From Kordiimonadaceae bacterium (lineage in GTDB: Bacteria; Pseudomonadota; Alphaproteobacteria; Sphingomonadales; Emcibacteraceae), in the NCBI GenBank assembly GCA_018675425.1, contig JABGYD010000032.1, forward strand, positions 1 to 51,268: DNA of 51,268 nucleotides, in the 5' to 3' direction. Within the stretch, counting starts at the first letter, position 1. Each line of letters opens with the position of its first letter. Under the pieces are notes generated by a model, which worked only from the letters and a program-made list of their open reading frames with translations, did not search any database and was not told the DNA's origin. Shown in pieces: positions 38,898 through 48,421 of this stretch. Both the position numbers and the translations under genes were made by a program.

Positions 38898-41441
38898 TTA
38901 TAGATTCCGTTCAATTTCCTCCACTTCATAACATTCAATTACATCACCTGTTTTCATATCGTTATAACTGGCAAAGTTCATTCCACACTCGACCCCGCTC
39001 TCCACTTCTTTTGCTGAATCCTTAAAGCGCCGGAGTGACCCGAGATCACCTTCATAAACAACGATATCATCCCGCAGGAGCCTAGCGTGAGTTCCTTGCC
39101 TAACTACACCACTAGTAACCAAGCACCCCGCTGCCTTACCTTTACCGGCATTAAAGATATCAAGTATCTCTGCTGTACCAAGAATAGTTTCTTTAATTTC
39201 TGGCGCCAGAAGGCCCGACATCACCGACTTAATATCGTCGATTAGGTTATAAATAATCGAATAATAACGAATTTCCACACCTTCCCTACGAGCAAGGTCC
39301 GCAGCATTACGGCTAGCGCGAACATTAAAGCCTATAACTGGAGCCCCTGTTGCAACTGCAAGGCTAATATCAGATTCATTAATACCACCAACGCCACTGT
39401 GAACGATTTTACACTTCACTTCATCTGTATTAAGTTGTTCTAATGATGAAATAATTGCCCCAACAGAACCCTGTACGTCCGACTTCAAAAGAACAGGAAC
39501 AGATGATATTTCAGCCTCCTTGAGTTTATCAAACATATTCTCAAGACTAGCCTCAGGTGTTTTATTTTTATCTTCTTTAATTTGGTTCAACCTAAAAGCA
39601 ACAACGCTGCGCGCTTTTGCCTCGTCTCCAACAATAACAAAATCATCTCCCGCACCTGGCGCATTATCAAGTCCAAGAATTTCAACCGGCATAGACGGAC
39701 CAGCTTCCTTAATTTTTGAGCCACGGTCATCAACAAGTGCACGCGCACGTCCCCAGGTTGAGCCTGCCACCACAATATCACCAACCCTAAGCATTCCGCG
39801 CTGAACGATAACCGTCGCAACCGGCCCGCGACCTTTATCAAGTTTGGCCTCAACCACGACACCTTCAGCTGCACGATTAGGGTTAGCCCTAAGGTCATTG
39901 AGTTCCGCCTGCAGAAGAATGGCCTCTTCCAGCTTATCAAGGCCGTTACCTTCCTTTGCAGATACCTCAAGGTCAAGTACTTCACCACCCATACTTTCAA
40001 CAAATACTTCGTGCTGCAAAAGATCCTGGCGGACTTTCGTTGGGTTTGCTCCTGGCGCGTCCATTTTATTTATAGCGACAATAATAGGAACTTCAGCTGA
40101 TTTAGCATGGCTAATAGCTTCAATAGTTTGTGGCATTATGCCATCATCTGCCGCCACAACCAGCACAACAATATCGGTAATCTGAGCACCCCGTGCACGC
40201 ATTGCCGTAAAAGCAGCATGCCCCGGTGTATCAAGGAATGTAATTCTATCCCCGCTTGCACCTTTAATCTGATAAGCACCTATATGCTGTGTAATACCGC
40301 CAGCCTCACCTTCAGTCACACTAGTTTTTCGAAGGGCATCAAGGATCGAAGTTTTGCCATGATCAACATGACCCATAACCGTAACTACAGGTGCCCGTGA
40401 AATTAGATCTGTTACGGCATCCGCTGGACCCGTCAGGTCCTGCTCAACGTCAGAAGCACTAATACGCTTAAGTTTGTGTCCAAACTCTTCAACAATTAAT
40501 TCCACAACATCATGATCAACCTGATCACTTGCTCCAGACATTACACCCATTTTCATCAAGGCACGGACTACATCGTTTGTTTTTTCTGTCATTCTATTGG
40601 CTAGCTCTGCAACAGTGATGCTATCGGGAACAACTACCTCGCGGTAGATTTTTTGTGCAGGTTCCACCACACCGGTTTGTCTTTTTTCTTTAGCACGTTT
40701 TCGCTTCAGAGACGCAAGACTTCGTTGACGCTCATTACTTCCTGATAGCGCTTGCGTAACGGTAAGGCGTCCACTACGTCGACGATTGTCATTATTGTTC
40801 GTTTTTTTGACTTCTGGACGTTTTAGCTGCTCTTCTTTAGTTGCTTTAGGAGCTTCTTTTGATTTTAAAGATTGTCCAGACGCTAACTTTGCAGAAATTG
40901 CTTCAGCCTCAGCTATTTTTTGCGCTGCTTCTTCAGCTTTTTTCTTTAATTCAAGGTCAATTAGACGCTTTTCTTCATTAGTATCTTGTTGAACATCTGA
41001 TTCTTTTCTCGGATTATTCTTATTCTCTTCAGCTTCTTTGGCAAGACGCTCGCCATTTGCTGCATCTTCCACAGCCTTACGCTTAGCTCCTTCTGCAACA
41101 AGTTTTGCCTTTTCTTGATTGTCCTTCTGGGATTTTTCTAGAACTTGGGCACGTTTTTCACGCTCCCCCTCAGAAAGACCCCCTAAGGTTGTTTTTGCCG
41201 CCGCAGTCTTTTTTGAAATATCTTTTTTTTCTTTGTCAAATGACGACTTAAAGATAGATTCAGGCGTTGGAGCCCCGGTTTCGACTACTCGCTTTTGTCC
41301 CGGCATAATAAGCTTCTTCTTACGCTGAACTACTACACTGCCAGATCCACCCCCCATACCAGGGTCGCCTGCAGGTTTCATCTGAAGTGTCTTACGCCCA
41401 GAAGTAGATAGGGGTGTTTTTTTATTTTTATCGTCACTCAT
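38898..41441 (-). CDS. infB: Translation initiation factor IF-2
   Basis: 847 aa. The N-terminal basic IF2-associated segment ([28 protein letters not shown]) is followed by a long charged Lys/Glu/Ala coiled region to about residue 240. Next come IF2_N ([16 protein letters not shown]) and the G domain with [17 protein letters not shown] and NKMD. The beta-barrel and C2 domains end with ...[16 protein letters not shown]. It delivers fMet-tRNA to the 30S subunit. 59 bp after ylxR. Confidence 0.97.
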   Translation of the reverse strand: MSDDKNKKTPLSTSGRKTLQMKPAGDPGMGGGSGSVVVQRKKKLIMPGQKRVVETGAPTPESIFKSSFDKEKKDISKKTAAAKTTLGGLSEGEREKRAQVLEKSQKDNQEKAKLVAEGAKRKAVEDAANGERLAKEAEENKNNPRKESDVQQDTNEEKRLIDLELKKKAEEAAQKIAEAEAISAKLASGQSLKSKEAPKATKEEQLKRPEVKKTNNNDNRRRSGRLTVTQALSGSNERQRSLASLKRKRAKEKRQTGVVEPAQKIYREVVVPDSITVAELANRMTEKTNDVVRALMKMGVMSGASDQVDHDVVELIVEEFGHKLKRISASDVEQDLTGPADAVTDLISRAPVVTVMGHVDHGKTSILDALRKTSVTEGEAGGITQHIGAYQIKGASGDRITFLDTPGHAAFTAMRARGAQITDIVVLVVAADDGIMPQTIEAISHAKSAEVPIIVAINKMDAPGANPTKVRQDLLQHEVFVESMGGEVLDLEVSAKEGNGLDKLEEAILLQAELNDLRANPNRAAEGVVVEAKLDKGRGPVATVIVQRGMLRVGDIVVAGSTWGRARALVDDRGSKIKEAGPSMPVEILGLDNAPGAGDDFVIVGDEAKARSVVAFRLNQIKEDKNKTPEASLENMFDKLKEAEISSVPVLLKSDVQGSVGAIISSLEQLNTDEVKCKIVHSGVGGINESDISLAVATGAPVIGFNVRASRNAADLARREGVEIRYYSIIYNLIDDIKSVMSGLLAPEIKETILGTAEILDIFNAGKGKAAGCLVTSGVVRQGTHARLLRDDIVVYEGDLGSLRRFKDSAKEVESGVECGMNFASYNDMKTGDVIECYEVEEIERNL

Positions 41442-41500
41442 TCTTTTATCGCCTTAAAAACTAATTTATACTTTGTAACATAAAGAAATTATAAATTGGT

Positions 41501-42151
41501 CTATTTTATAACCGTTTTTCTACAGTGCTCAAAACGGGATAACTCCCGCAATAAACTTGTTCTTATTCCGCCGGGGAGGAGCGCTAGATGCACAGCGTTT
41601 TCTATTCCCATGGCCTTACTTAACTCGTCTCGGGAAAATGTAGTAATTACCCTTAACTCATCAAGCCCTTGACACACTTTACTGCGCCCGTTGCTTGCGC
41701 CATCACGCGCAGTTAGTAAAACATTTGTCCTACCAGATTTTAATGCCGCCCTCACCTTTTCAAACCCTGAAAGTACATTTCCCGCACGGTTGGCAAGGCC
41801 TAAATATTCAAGGCACCGTCTACATAACAAAGCCTCTACCTGATCCACAAGGTTGTCTGCCACCTTAACGAATTGATCTTTATTTTTAAATAGTGTCTCA
41901 TCTAACTCGTCAATGTCTTTTTTTTTCTTACCCGAAAGGACCTGATGCCCGAACCTCAAAAATATATCCTTCTTTAACGCTTGCTCTAATATGCCCCTCC
42001 TAGCTGTAACCCAACAACCTCTTCCGGGCAACTTGGCAGCTACGTCTGGAACTATTTGACCATCTGGCCCGCAAACAAACCTTACTAAATCAAATGCAGA
42101 GTGGACGCCTCCTGTGACCAGACATTTACGAATTTTTGGCTTTTTGGTCAC
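41501..42151 (-). CDS. YlxR-type RNA-binding protein fused to an L7Ae-like domain
   Basis: 216 aa, GTG start at 42151 with AAGG just upstream. Residues about 6-80 are the YlxR (DUF448) domain: RKCLVTGGV, FVCGPDGQIVPDVAAKLPGRGCWV. Residues about 115-205 are a YlxQ/L7Ae-like domain: YLGLANRAGNVLSGFEKVRAAL, and VLLTARDGASNG. In Gram-positives these are two genes (ylxR, ylxQ) between nusA and infB; in alphaproteobacteria they are fused, as here. Probably RNA binding, role unsettled. Confidence 0.92.
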   Translation of the reverse strand: MTKKPKIRKCLVTGGVHSAFDLVRFVCGPDGQIVPDVAAKLPGRGCWVTARRGILEQALKKDIFLRFGHQVLSGKKKKDIDELDETLFKNKDQFVKVADNLVDQVEALLCRRCLEYLGLANRAGNVLSGFEKVRAALKSGRTNVLLTARDGASNGRSKVCQGLDELRVITTFSRDELSKAMGIENAVHLALLPGGIRTSLLRELSRFEHCRKTVIK

Positions 42152-42162
42152 GAAGCCTTATC

Positions 42163-43731
42163 CTACTCTTCTGCCTCAGATTTAGGCTCTTTTGGCATTT
42201 CTTCTGCAGGCTCATCTTCGTCTTCAAACCAATGAGCACGAGCAGCCATAATAATTTTATTCGCTTGATCCATTGTCAGGTCAAATTCTTTCAAGATACC
42301 ATCTTCAGAGCTTGTTAGCTCGTCAGCAGCAAGGTCCCCGAGGTCATCCAACGTTTTAATGCTAGCCTCACCCAACGTCGCTAGCATAGGCAAGGTTAGA
42401 CCCTCAATTGTTGTCAGGGCATCCTCAACACCAAGCTGTTTACGTTTCTCATCTGCCTCCAGAGAAACAGCCTCTAACGCTTCTTTAGCGCGAGACTGAA
42501 GCTCTTCAACCAAGGCCATGTCGAAACCCTCGATACCAGCAAATTCCTCGGACGCCACATATGCAACCTCCTCGAGATTTCTAAAGCCCTCACCAACAAG
42601 CAAAAGGGCAAGGGTCTCGTCAACGTCAAGGCTGCCCATAAATAACTCACTGCGGACCTTATATTCTGCTTGACGACGCTCACTTTCATCTGCTTCCGTC
42701 ATTATATCAACCTGCCACTCCGTAAGCTGAGAGGCAAGACGAACGTTCTGTCCTCGGCGCCCAATAGCCAGACTTAGCTGATCTTCCCCAACAACAACAT
42801 CCATTCTACCCGCATCCTCGTCGATAACTACCTTAGAAACATTAGCGGGCGCAAGTGCTCGTATAATATAAGTAGCTGGATCTGGAGACCATTGAATAAT
42901 ATCAATTTTTTCGCCTTGCAGCTCTTCAACCACTGCTTGAACACGGCTACCGCGCATACCAACACAGGCTCCGATAGGATCAATACTTGGATCACTACTA
43001 GTAACAGCAATCTTTGCCCTACTCCCCGGATCACGGCTGACGCCAACTATACTGATGACACCATCATAAATTTCCGGTACTTCCCCTGCAAAAAGTTTTG
43101 CCATAAAGTCTGGATGGCTCCTCGATAGAAAGATCTGTGGCCCACGTACCTCTTCGCGAACATCCTGAATTATTGCCCGCACACGCTCACCATTCCTGAT
43201 GTGCTCCCGTGGTATAAGCTGATCACGACGAATAATAGCTTCAGCAGAACCTAGGTCGATAATAGCATTACCATACTCTACACGCTTCACCACACCATTT
43301 ATGAGTTCACCAATTTTATCCTTATATTCTTCAAACTGTCTAGCCCGCTCTGCTTCACGGACCTTTTGCACTATAACCTGCTTAGCTGTTTGAGCAGCGA
43401 CCCGGCCAAAATCAATAGCGGGAAGTTCATCAGCAAGGATATCACCAATTGCTGCACCCTCTTTATATTCTTCCGCAGCCTCAACAGTAATTTCCGTTGA
43501 ATGGTTCTCTACATTTTCGACAACCTCCAAGACACGATAAAGCTTTATGTCGCCTGTTTTCCTATCAATATGTGCTTTTATTTCGTTTTCCATACCGTAT
43601 CGTGACCTGGCCGCTTTTTGAATAGCTTCTTCCATTGCGCCAAGAACAATCTCTTTATCGATGTTCTTTTCACGTGCCACAGCATCGGAAATTTGTAAAA
43701 GTTCTAATCTGTTTGCGCTTACTGCTGTCAT
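42163..43731 (-). CDS. nusA: Transcription termination/antitermination factor NusA
   Basis: 522 aa from the ATG at 43731, chosen for its GGAG SD and because the upstream in-frame start (43794) would overlap rimP and add a foreign tail. N-terminal RNAP-binding domain (EIVLGAMEEAIQKAARSRYG), S1 domain (INGVVKRVEYGNAIIDLG), two KH domains (PIGACVGMRGSRVQAVVEEL; LAIGRRGQNVRLASQL), then C-terminal repeat-type helices and a short acidic end (EDEDEPAEEMPKEPKSEAEE). It governs pausing and termination. Second gene after rimP. Confidence 0.96.
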   Translation of the reverse strand: MTAVSANRLELLQISDAVAREKNIDKEIVLGAMEEAIQKAARSRYGMENEIKAHIDRKTGDIKLYRVLEVVENVENHSTEITVEAAEEYKEGAAIGDILADELPAIDFGRVAAQTAKQVIVQKVREAERARQFEEYKDKIGELINGVVKRVEYGNAIIDLGSAEAIIRRDQLIPREHIRNGERVRAIIQDVREEVRGPQIFLSRSHPDFMAKLFAGEVPEIYDGVISIVGVSRDPGSRAKIAVTSSDPSIDPIGACVGMRGSRVQAVVEELQGEKIDIIQWSPDPATYIIRALAPANVSKVVIDEDAGRMDVVVGEDQLSLAIGRRGQNVRLASQLTEWQVDIMTEADESERRQAEYKVRSELFMGSLDVDETLALLLVGEGFRNLEEVAYVASEEFAGIEGFDMALVEELQSRAKEALEAVSLEADEKRKQLGVEDALTTIEGLTLPMLATLGEASIKTLDDLGDLAADELTSSEDGILKEFDLTMDQANKIIMAARAHWFEDEDEPAEEMPKEPKSEAEE

Positions 43732-43771
43732 ACTTTTATGCTCCAGTATTGTCTCTTTTGGTAAATTATTT

Positions 43772-44272
43772 TCAAGATGGCCTCGCACTCGCAAACGCCA
43801 TTAATTCATCGGTCATTACCAGTTTTGCTTTTTGAATATCAGAAAAAGAAAGCTTGCACACTTCTCCTTCAACATCCATTAAAATTAAATTGTCTTCAAT
43901 ACCAAGTAATTTTCCTCGGTAACGTTTTCTATTATTTACAGTCTTATTCATTTCTACTTTTGTTTGAAACCCAGCGTAATTCGCAAAATCTTTAAGACGG
44001 GTAAGTGGTCTGTCCAGACCAGGCGAGCTGACTTCAAGCACATATTCACAATCTATAGGGTCTTCTACATCCATAATTGCAGAAATACCCCGGCTTATTT
44101 TTGCACAACCCTCTACGGTCATAGTGCCATCTTCAGATTCTGCCATCACCTGAAGAGTAGATGCCCCGCCCTTAGGGGAGCTAAAAAGCTGAACCCGGAC
44201 AAGTTCAAAACCAAACCCTTCAATCGTTGGCTCAATAAGCTTTGCAATTTTATCCATCAGGACATTCGTCAT
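43772..44272 (-). CDS. rimP: Ribosome maturation factor RimP
   Basis: 166 aa. The family block YVLEVSSPGLDRPLTRLKDF is intact, after the N-terminal IEPTIEGFGFELVRVQLFS and before the Sm-like C-terminal domain (RGKLLGIEDNLILMDVEGE). It assists 30S maturation. GGAAAACTA precedes the ATG. It heads the rimP-nusA-ylxR-infB operon. A terminator-like hairpin sits between its likely promoter and its start, as in an attenuator. Confidence 0.95.
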   Translation of the reverse strand: MTNVLMDKIAKLIEPTIEGFGFELVRVQLFSSPKGGASTLQVMAESEDGTMTVEGCAKISRGISAIMDVEDPIDCEYVLEVSSPGLDRPLTRLKDFANYAGFQTKVEMNKTVNNRKRYRGKLLGIEDNLILMDVEGEVCKLSFSDIQKAKLVMTDELMAFASARPS

Positions 44273-44302
44273 TAGTTTTCCAAAATATACCAGTTACAAA
44301 CC

Positions 44303-44329
44303 AAAAAACAGGCCAGTGAAACACTTGCC
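44303..44329 (-). terminator. Terminator/attenuator hairpin upstream of rimP
   Basis: Stem GGCAAGTG / CACTGGCC (44311-44318 with 44322-44329, one mismatch) around TTT, followed on the minus strand by TGTTTTTTGG. It lies 95 nt past the trmB stop and 30 nt before the rimP ATG, downstream of a likely promoter. It can end metK-trmB transcripts and also attenuate the rimP-nusA operon. Confidence 0.6.
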
Positions 44330-44369
44330 CGACCAAAATTAACAATTTCATATGATTCGGATGGACATA

Positions 44370-44397
44370 TATATAGCGCAATTTTTTGGGACTTCAA
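44370..44397 (-). promoter_or_regulatory. Candidate rimP-nusA operon promoter
   Basis: TTGAAG (44392-44397), 16-bp spacer, TATATA (44370-44375) on the minus strand. Predicted RNA start near 44363 would meet the hairpin at 44303-44329 after about 35 nt. Confidence 0.45.
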
Positions 44398-44424
44398 GTT
44401 CTTTATTGAGTATAAGCCTTCTGG

Positions 44425-45123
44425 CTACCTTGGCTTTCTCTGAAATGTTAGATATGTACTTTTTCGTCCCACAGCAAGTGCTTTTTTCTCATAACGTGTT
44501 TGCGGCCAATCCGCAGACCTTTTATGCCACTCATCTGGGTGACTGTCATTCCAATTAAAATTAATGTCCTCCATTAGTCGCGCAAGGATCCAACGACAAT
44601 AGTCATGGTGGTCCGTTCCAATGCGCAGCTGAGCACCATCTTTAAGAATTTCTGCTAAAATAGTCAGGTTCCCTGCGCTCACAATACGGCGCTTATAATG
44701 TCTTTTTTTACGCCAAGGGTCAGGGAAAAGTATAAATGCTCGGGACACGGATTGCTTCTTCGTCGCATCCATCAGAAGTCGAGCATCGTCCATAAAAAAT
44801 CGAATATTTGTAACATTGTCCCTTACCATGTGGTCAACTAATCCTGAGACGCCATTGATAAACGGTTCACAGCCAATGAACCCTACGTCCGGATTTGCCT
44901 TGGCTTGGCTGATCAGGTGCTCGCCTTTACCAAAACCTATTTCTAGCCAAACCTCCCTTGGATTATATCCAAATAGCTTTGTGTAATCAACTTGACCGCC
45001 CTCAAGAGAAATAGAATATTTAGGAAAATACTCACGCAGACGCGCCTCACTTGTTTTTGTCAATGGCTTAGTAAGGCGCCGACCATAGACCCGGCTACCT
45101 TGAATATTTTCTAAATCTTTCAT
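44425..45123 (-). CDS. trmB: tRNA (guanine-N7-)-methyltransferase
   Basis: 232 aa from the ATG at 45123 (AAGGGG SD 9 nt upstream); a TTG at 45144 would add seven residues. SAM-binding EVWLEIGFGKGEHLISQA, then the diagnostic FILFPDPWRKKRHYKRRIV, then LRIGTDHHDYCRWIL. It makes m7G46 in tRNA. Follows metK by 38 bp in the same direction, so the SAM supplier and a SAM user share a transcript. Confidence 0.96.
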   Translation of the reverse strand: MKDLENIQGSRVYGRRLTKPLTKTSEARLREYFPKYSISLEGGQVDYTKLFGYNPREVWLEIGFGKGEHLISQAKANPDVGFIGCEPFINGVSGLVDHMVRDNVTNIRFFMDDARLLMDATKKQSVSRAFILFPDPWRKKRHYKRRIVSAGNLTILAEILKDGAQLRIGTDHHDYCRWILARLMEDINFNWNDSHPDEWHKRSADWPQTRYEKKALAVGRKSTYLTFQRKPR

Positions 45124-45161
45124 AGAGGCAGACCCCTTTTTCAAGAACCTATTGGTATATA

Positions 45162-46328
45162 TTAGAATTCATTTTTAAGCACATCGACCAAATCTATTTT
45201 TTCCCAAGAAAACCCGCCATCTTCTTCTGGATCTCTGCCAAAATGACCATAGGCAGCCGTTCTTTCATAAATTGGTCTACTAAGACCAAGATGTTCACGA
45301 ATACCCCGGGGGCTCAAATCCATCACCTCCGAAAGTATCACCTCAAGTTTTGCGGGATCTACATGGCCCGTTTGATGAAAATCAACATAGAGGGAAAGGG
45401 GTTTTGAAACGCCAATAGCGTAAGCAAGCTGAATAGTACACCTATCGGCAAGCCCCGCTGCTACAACATTTTTTGCCAAATATCTTGTGGCATAAGCTGC
45501 TGAACGATCGACCTTTGTTGGGTCTTTCCCGGAAAAGGCTCCTCCACCATGCTGGGCCGCCCCCCCGTAAGTATCGACAATTATTTTACGACCCGTCAAG
45601 CCCGAGTCTCCGTCCGGGCCTCCAATAATAAACTGGCCTGTTGGGTTAATATAAAGTTCGTCCGCAGATGGCATCCAACCCTCTGGTAAAATATTTTCAA
45701 TGTGGGGAAGCACAATTTCCCTTACCCTTTCCTGGCTGGTATTTGGGCTATGCTGCGTGGAAACCACAACTGACGTCGCCCTAACTGGCTTTCCTTTTAT
45801 ATATTCTAGAGTAACTTGGCTCTTTGAATCTGGTCCGAGCTCTTTCATTGTGCTTTTATGACGCTCCCCTGCCATTGATTTTAAAATTTTATGTGAGAAA
45901 TCGAGGGTTGCAGGCATCAGACTTTGTGTTTCATTAGTAGCATAACCAAACATAATTCCTTGATCTCCTGCACCCTCATCCTTATTACCCGAGGCATCAA
46001 CACCCATAGCAATGTCGCCTGATTGACCATGAACATGAACCTTAACGTTCATGTTTTTCCAGTGAAAACCATCCTGTTCATAGCCAATCTTCCTAACAGC
46101 GTCCCTCGCCGCCTGCTCCATCACTTCTTTCGTAATGCTTTCTGGCCCTCGTACTTCCCCAGCAAGAACTACTCTATTCGTAGTTGTGAGTGTTTCTACG
46201 GCAACGCGAGATACTGGGTCTGCCTCGAGAAACTTATCTACAATCGCATCTGAAATACGATCAGCAACTTTATCTGGATGTCCTTCAGACACAGATTCAC
46301 TGGTAAATAAATAACTATCTCTAATCAA
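45162..46328 (-). CDS. metK: S-adenosylmethionine synthetase
   Basis: 388 aa from a TTG at 46328. AAGGA lies 8 nt upstream of it and the product then begins [20 protein letters not shown], the family N-terminus; extension to 46406 adds 26 unrelated residues. Motifs: [10 protein letters not shown] (ATP), [33 protein letters not shown], and [20 protein letters not shown]. It makes SAM from methionine and ATP. A 22-bp perfect palindrome lies 45 bp upstream of the TTG. The rare start codon may limit translation. Confidence 0.96.
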   Translation of the reverse strand: MIRDSYLFTSESVSEGHPDKVADRISDAIVDKFLEADPVSRVAVETLTTTNRVVLAGEVRGPESITKEVMEQAARDAVRKIGYEQDGFHWKNMNVKVHVHGQSGDIAMGVDASGNKDEGAGDQGIMFGYATNETQSLMPATLDFSHKILKSMAGERHKSTMKELGPDSKSQVTLEYIKGKPVRATSVVVSTQHSPNTSQERVREIVLPHIENILPEGWMPSADELYINPTGQFIIGGPDGDSGLTGRKIIVDTYGGAAQHGGGAFSGKDPTKVDRSAAYATRYLAKNVVAAGLADRCTIQLAYAIGVSKPLSLYVDFHQTGHVDPAKLEVILSEVMDLSPRGIREHLGLSRPIYERTAAYGHFGRDPEEDGGFSWEKIDLVDVLKNEF

Positions 46329-46372
46329 AGCTCTATTCCTTAATAATGATTTAATAAATCGTTGACAATTCA

Positions 46373-46394
46373 TATATAAAGAATTCTTTATATA
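46373..46394. promoter_or_regulatory. 22-bp perfect palindrome upstream of metK, candidate operator
   Basis: Two 11-bp arms, TATATAAAGAA and TTCTTTATATA, meet at an EcoRI-like GAATTC centre. A TATATA that could be the metK -10 lies inside it on the minus strand. It resembles, from memory only, the AT-rich palindromes of ArsR-family SAM/SAH-responsive regulators (SahR/SamR). Confidence 0.55.
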
Positions 46395-46462
46395 ACAATA
46401 CCACAAATATACTGATTAAAACCGAAAATCAACTTTTATTTACCTAGTAATGAGCAAAAATT

Positions 46463-46702
46463 TTATTCTCTATGAATTGCCTTTTTTAATTTGAAGTCAA
46501 AAGAAGCCTCTAACTTCACCCTCGGTATTAAATCATAATTGGAGTCACAGAGCCGAATCATTTTTATTCCCTCAGACAGTTTGCAATTCCCAACAGACAC
46601 TGTTGATCTCATTGGATTTCCCATTACATGGGCTAGAACAACCGGCTCTTCAGCAGTCATGTGACAATTCCAGATAAACGGAAAACTACCAACCTTAAAC
46701 AA
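46463..46702 (-). CDS. Hypothetical open frame downstream of the Rieske gene (doubtful)
   Basis: 79 aa. It would begin with a TTG at 46702 that overlaps the Rieske stop, after GGAAATATAATA. An internal ATG (MTAEEPVVLAHVMGNP) is an alternative. No family, signal peptide or membrane helix is recognised. Without it, 46407-46694 would be empty, which slightly favours a real gene or a decayed remnant. Low confidence. Confidence 0.35.
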   Translation of the reverse strand: MFKVGSFPFIWNCHMTAEEPVVLAHVMGNPMRSTVSVGNCKLSEGIKMIRLCDSNYDLIPRVKLEASFDFKLKKAIHRE

Positions 46703-47057
46703 TTATTATATTTCCACTTTTTATCATAATATCAAATTTTTCTAACGATGCCCCATTGCAAGGACCCGCGACACAAAAGCCGTCATCTAACTGAAACAAT
46801 GCTCCGTGAGTGTGGCACATTAAATAGGTGCCACTTTTTTCCATAAATTGTCCCAACTCCATATTAAGTGGCGCTCCTGTGTGTGGACATGCGTTATTAT
46901 AAGCAAAAACGTCATCCCCTTTTCTTTGTAGAAAAATATTATAGATTTCATCGCCTGCGCTATAGGAAAGCTCTTTGGCTGACCCGTCGTCTATATCTTC
47001 TAACTTGCATAAAGTTACCCCTGAGACCAAACCAAAAAATATTTTTCTATGATCCAT
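46695..47057 (-). CDS. Rieske [2Fe-2S] ferredoxin-like protein
   Basis: 120 aa from the ATG at 47057 (AGGA SD 8 nt upstream); upstream in-frame extension overlaps yciI and is discarded. The cluster ligands are CPHTGAPL (C-x-H) and CHTHGALF (C-x2-H), spaced about 35 residues, with a following GFCVAGPCNGASLEKFDI. It lacks a signal or membrane anchor, so it is a soluble Rieske ferredoxin. The electron partner is unknown. It starts 5 bp after yciI. Confidence 0.9.
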   Translation of the reverse strand: MDHRKIFFGLVSGVTLCKLEDIDDGSAKELSYSAGDEIYNIFLQRKGDDVFAYNNACPHTGAPLNMELGQFMEKSGTYLMCHTHGALFQLDDGFCVAGPCNGASLEKFDIMIKSGNIIIV

Positions 47058-47062
47058 AGTTA

Positions 47063-47362
47063 TTATCCTTGGCGGGGCAGCCACGGACCAAGGGCACCCA
47101 TCCAACGATGAATGGTAATCTTTTCAAAAAGACCCGCTTTGTTGTAGGGGTCGTTTGCAGCAAACTCTTCTGCCTGCACCCTACTCTCAACTTCCACGAT
47201 AAGCATGCTTCCTCTTGGCTTGGGATCATCCATTTCTGTTAGCAGAGGGCCTGCAAGAACTGTGATGCCTTTTTCTTCAGCATAGGCTAAATGATCAGGC
47301 CTTACGCTCATACGTAACTCGAGGCTATTTTCTTTATCAAATGCGGTAATTATATAATACAT
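47063..47362 (-). CDS. YciI family protein
   Basis: 99 aa. Family motifs are visible: MYYIITAFDKEN, the conserved His in RPDHLAYAEEKG, LAGPLL, and NDPYNKAGLFEKITIHRW. YciI proteins are small dimeric ferredoxin-fold proteins, possibly enzymes using a His-Asp pair; the role is unclear. It lies between gpsA (20 bp) and the Rieske gene, a usual alphaproteobacterial arrangement. Confidence 0.92.
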   Translation of the reverse strand: MYYIITAFDKENSLELRMSVRPDHLAYAEEKGITVLAGPLLTEMDDPKPRGSMLIVEVESRVQAEEFAANDPYNKAGLFEKITIHRWMGALGPWLPRQG

Positions 47363-47382
47363 TATTGTTCCTTATTTTTTTA

Positions 47383-48396
47383 TTAGATTTCTGATACGAA
47401 TGGCCTGTTAAGCAAATCACCAATCACCTGATCAATATTTTTACCTTCATGAAGGATATCATTGACAGCCATCACGATTGGCATATCAATGTTTTTATCT
47501 TGGGAAATTTTAGCAAGCACGGATGAGGTGTAGTATCCTTCAGCAACAGTTAGACGATTAGTCATTAAGTCTTCAATAGTTTTCCCTTCGCCAAGGGCTA
47601 TCCCAAGGGATAGATTACGCGATTGTGTTGAAGAACATGTAAGAATTAAGTCTCCAAGACCACAAAGGCCCATCATTGTTGATCTTTCGGCGCCGTAACT
47701 CTCGCCGTAACGCACCATTTCTGAAAGGCTCCTTGTAATTAGCGCTGCCCTGGCATTATCACCCATTTTTCGTCCTGTCGTTATACCACATGCTATGGCA
47801 AACACATTTTTAAGTGCCCCGCCAATTTCTGCACCAACAATGTCACGCGATACGTAAGGTCTAAAGGTGGGCTGACCAATTACCCCCAAGAGGCGCTTCG
47901 TAATTTGTTGATATTTCGATGCAATAGTGACTGCTGATGGTAACCCTAGCGCCACCTCACGTGCAAAAGTTGGTCCTGAAAGAACGACGAGAGGCGACTT
48001 TGGCATGATTTCTGAGACTACCTCCGTCATTAATTTTCCCGAAGACTGCTCAATGCCTTTTGCACACAGGACAAGTATGACACCATCTGATAGATATTTT
48101 TTTACCTCTTTGAGTACTGAGCGAACAAATTGCGCGGGGACAGCTATAAAAATAAACTCGTTATCTACCATATCTGCCAAATTAGTTGTTGCTCGTACAT
48201 TGTTTGAGAGCTCCACTCCTTTTAGAAACATTTCGTTCTCATGTTCCTCATTAATTTTTTTAACAACCTTTTCCTCTCGGGCCCAAAGTATTACCTTGCT
48301 TCCTGCCTTGGCCGATAGCTGTGCCAAGGCTGTGCCCCACGCACCCCCACCTATCACTCCAATTTTTAATTGTCCTATTTCTGCGTTTTCTGGCAC
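47383..48396 (-). CDS. gpsA: Glycerol-3-phosphate dehydrogenase [NAD(P)+]
   Basis: 337 aa. NAD-binding IGVIGGGAWGTALAQL at the N-terminus, then VLCAKGIEQSSGKLMTEV and VVLSGPTFAREVALGLPSAV. The catalytic lysine lies in IGGALKNVFAIACGI, and TMMGLCGLGDLILTCSS is the family end-block. It reduces dihydroxyacetone phosphate to sn-glycerol-3-phosphate, the first backbone for phospholipids, feeding the pathway that includes PlsC. An AGGA SD precedes the ATG. 25 bp after tsaD. Confidence 0.97.
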   Translation of the reverse strand: MPENAEIGQLKIGVIGGGAWGTALAQLSAKAGSKVILWAREEKVVKKINEEHENEMFLKGVELSNNVRATTNLADMVDNEFIFIAVPAQFVRSVLKEVKKYLSDGVILVLCAKGIEQSSGKLMTEVVSEIMPKSPLVVLSGPTFAREVALGLPSAVTIASKYQQITKRLLGVIGQPTFRPYVSRDIVGAEIGGALKNVFAIACGITTGRKMGDNARAALITRSLSEMVRYGESYGAERSTMMGLCGLGDLILTCSSTQSRNLSLGIALGEGKTIEDLMTNRLTVAEGYYTSSVLAKISQDKNIDMPIVMAVNDILHEGKNIDQVIGDLLNRPFVSEI

Positions 48397-48421
48397 ATCA
48401 ATTCCTATTTATAGATTATTA

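Noticed and set aside
39587-40003. 138-aa same-strand frame inside infB
   Set aside because: Out-of-frame shadow of the IF-2 G domain and following region.
46329-46462. SAM riboswitch upstream of metK
   Set aside because: The region is dominated by a simple DNA palindrome; I see no pseudoknot or multi-stem layout of known SAM classes.
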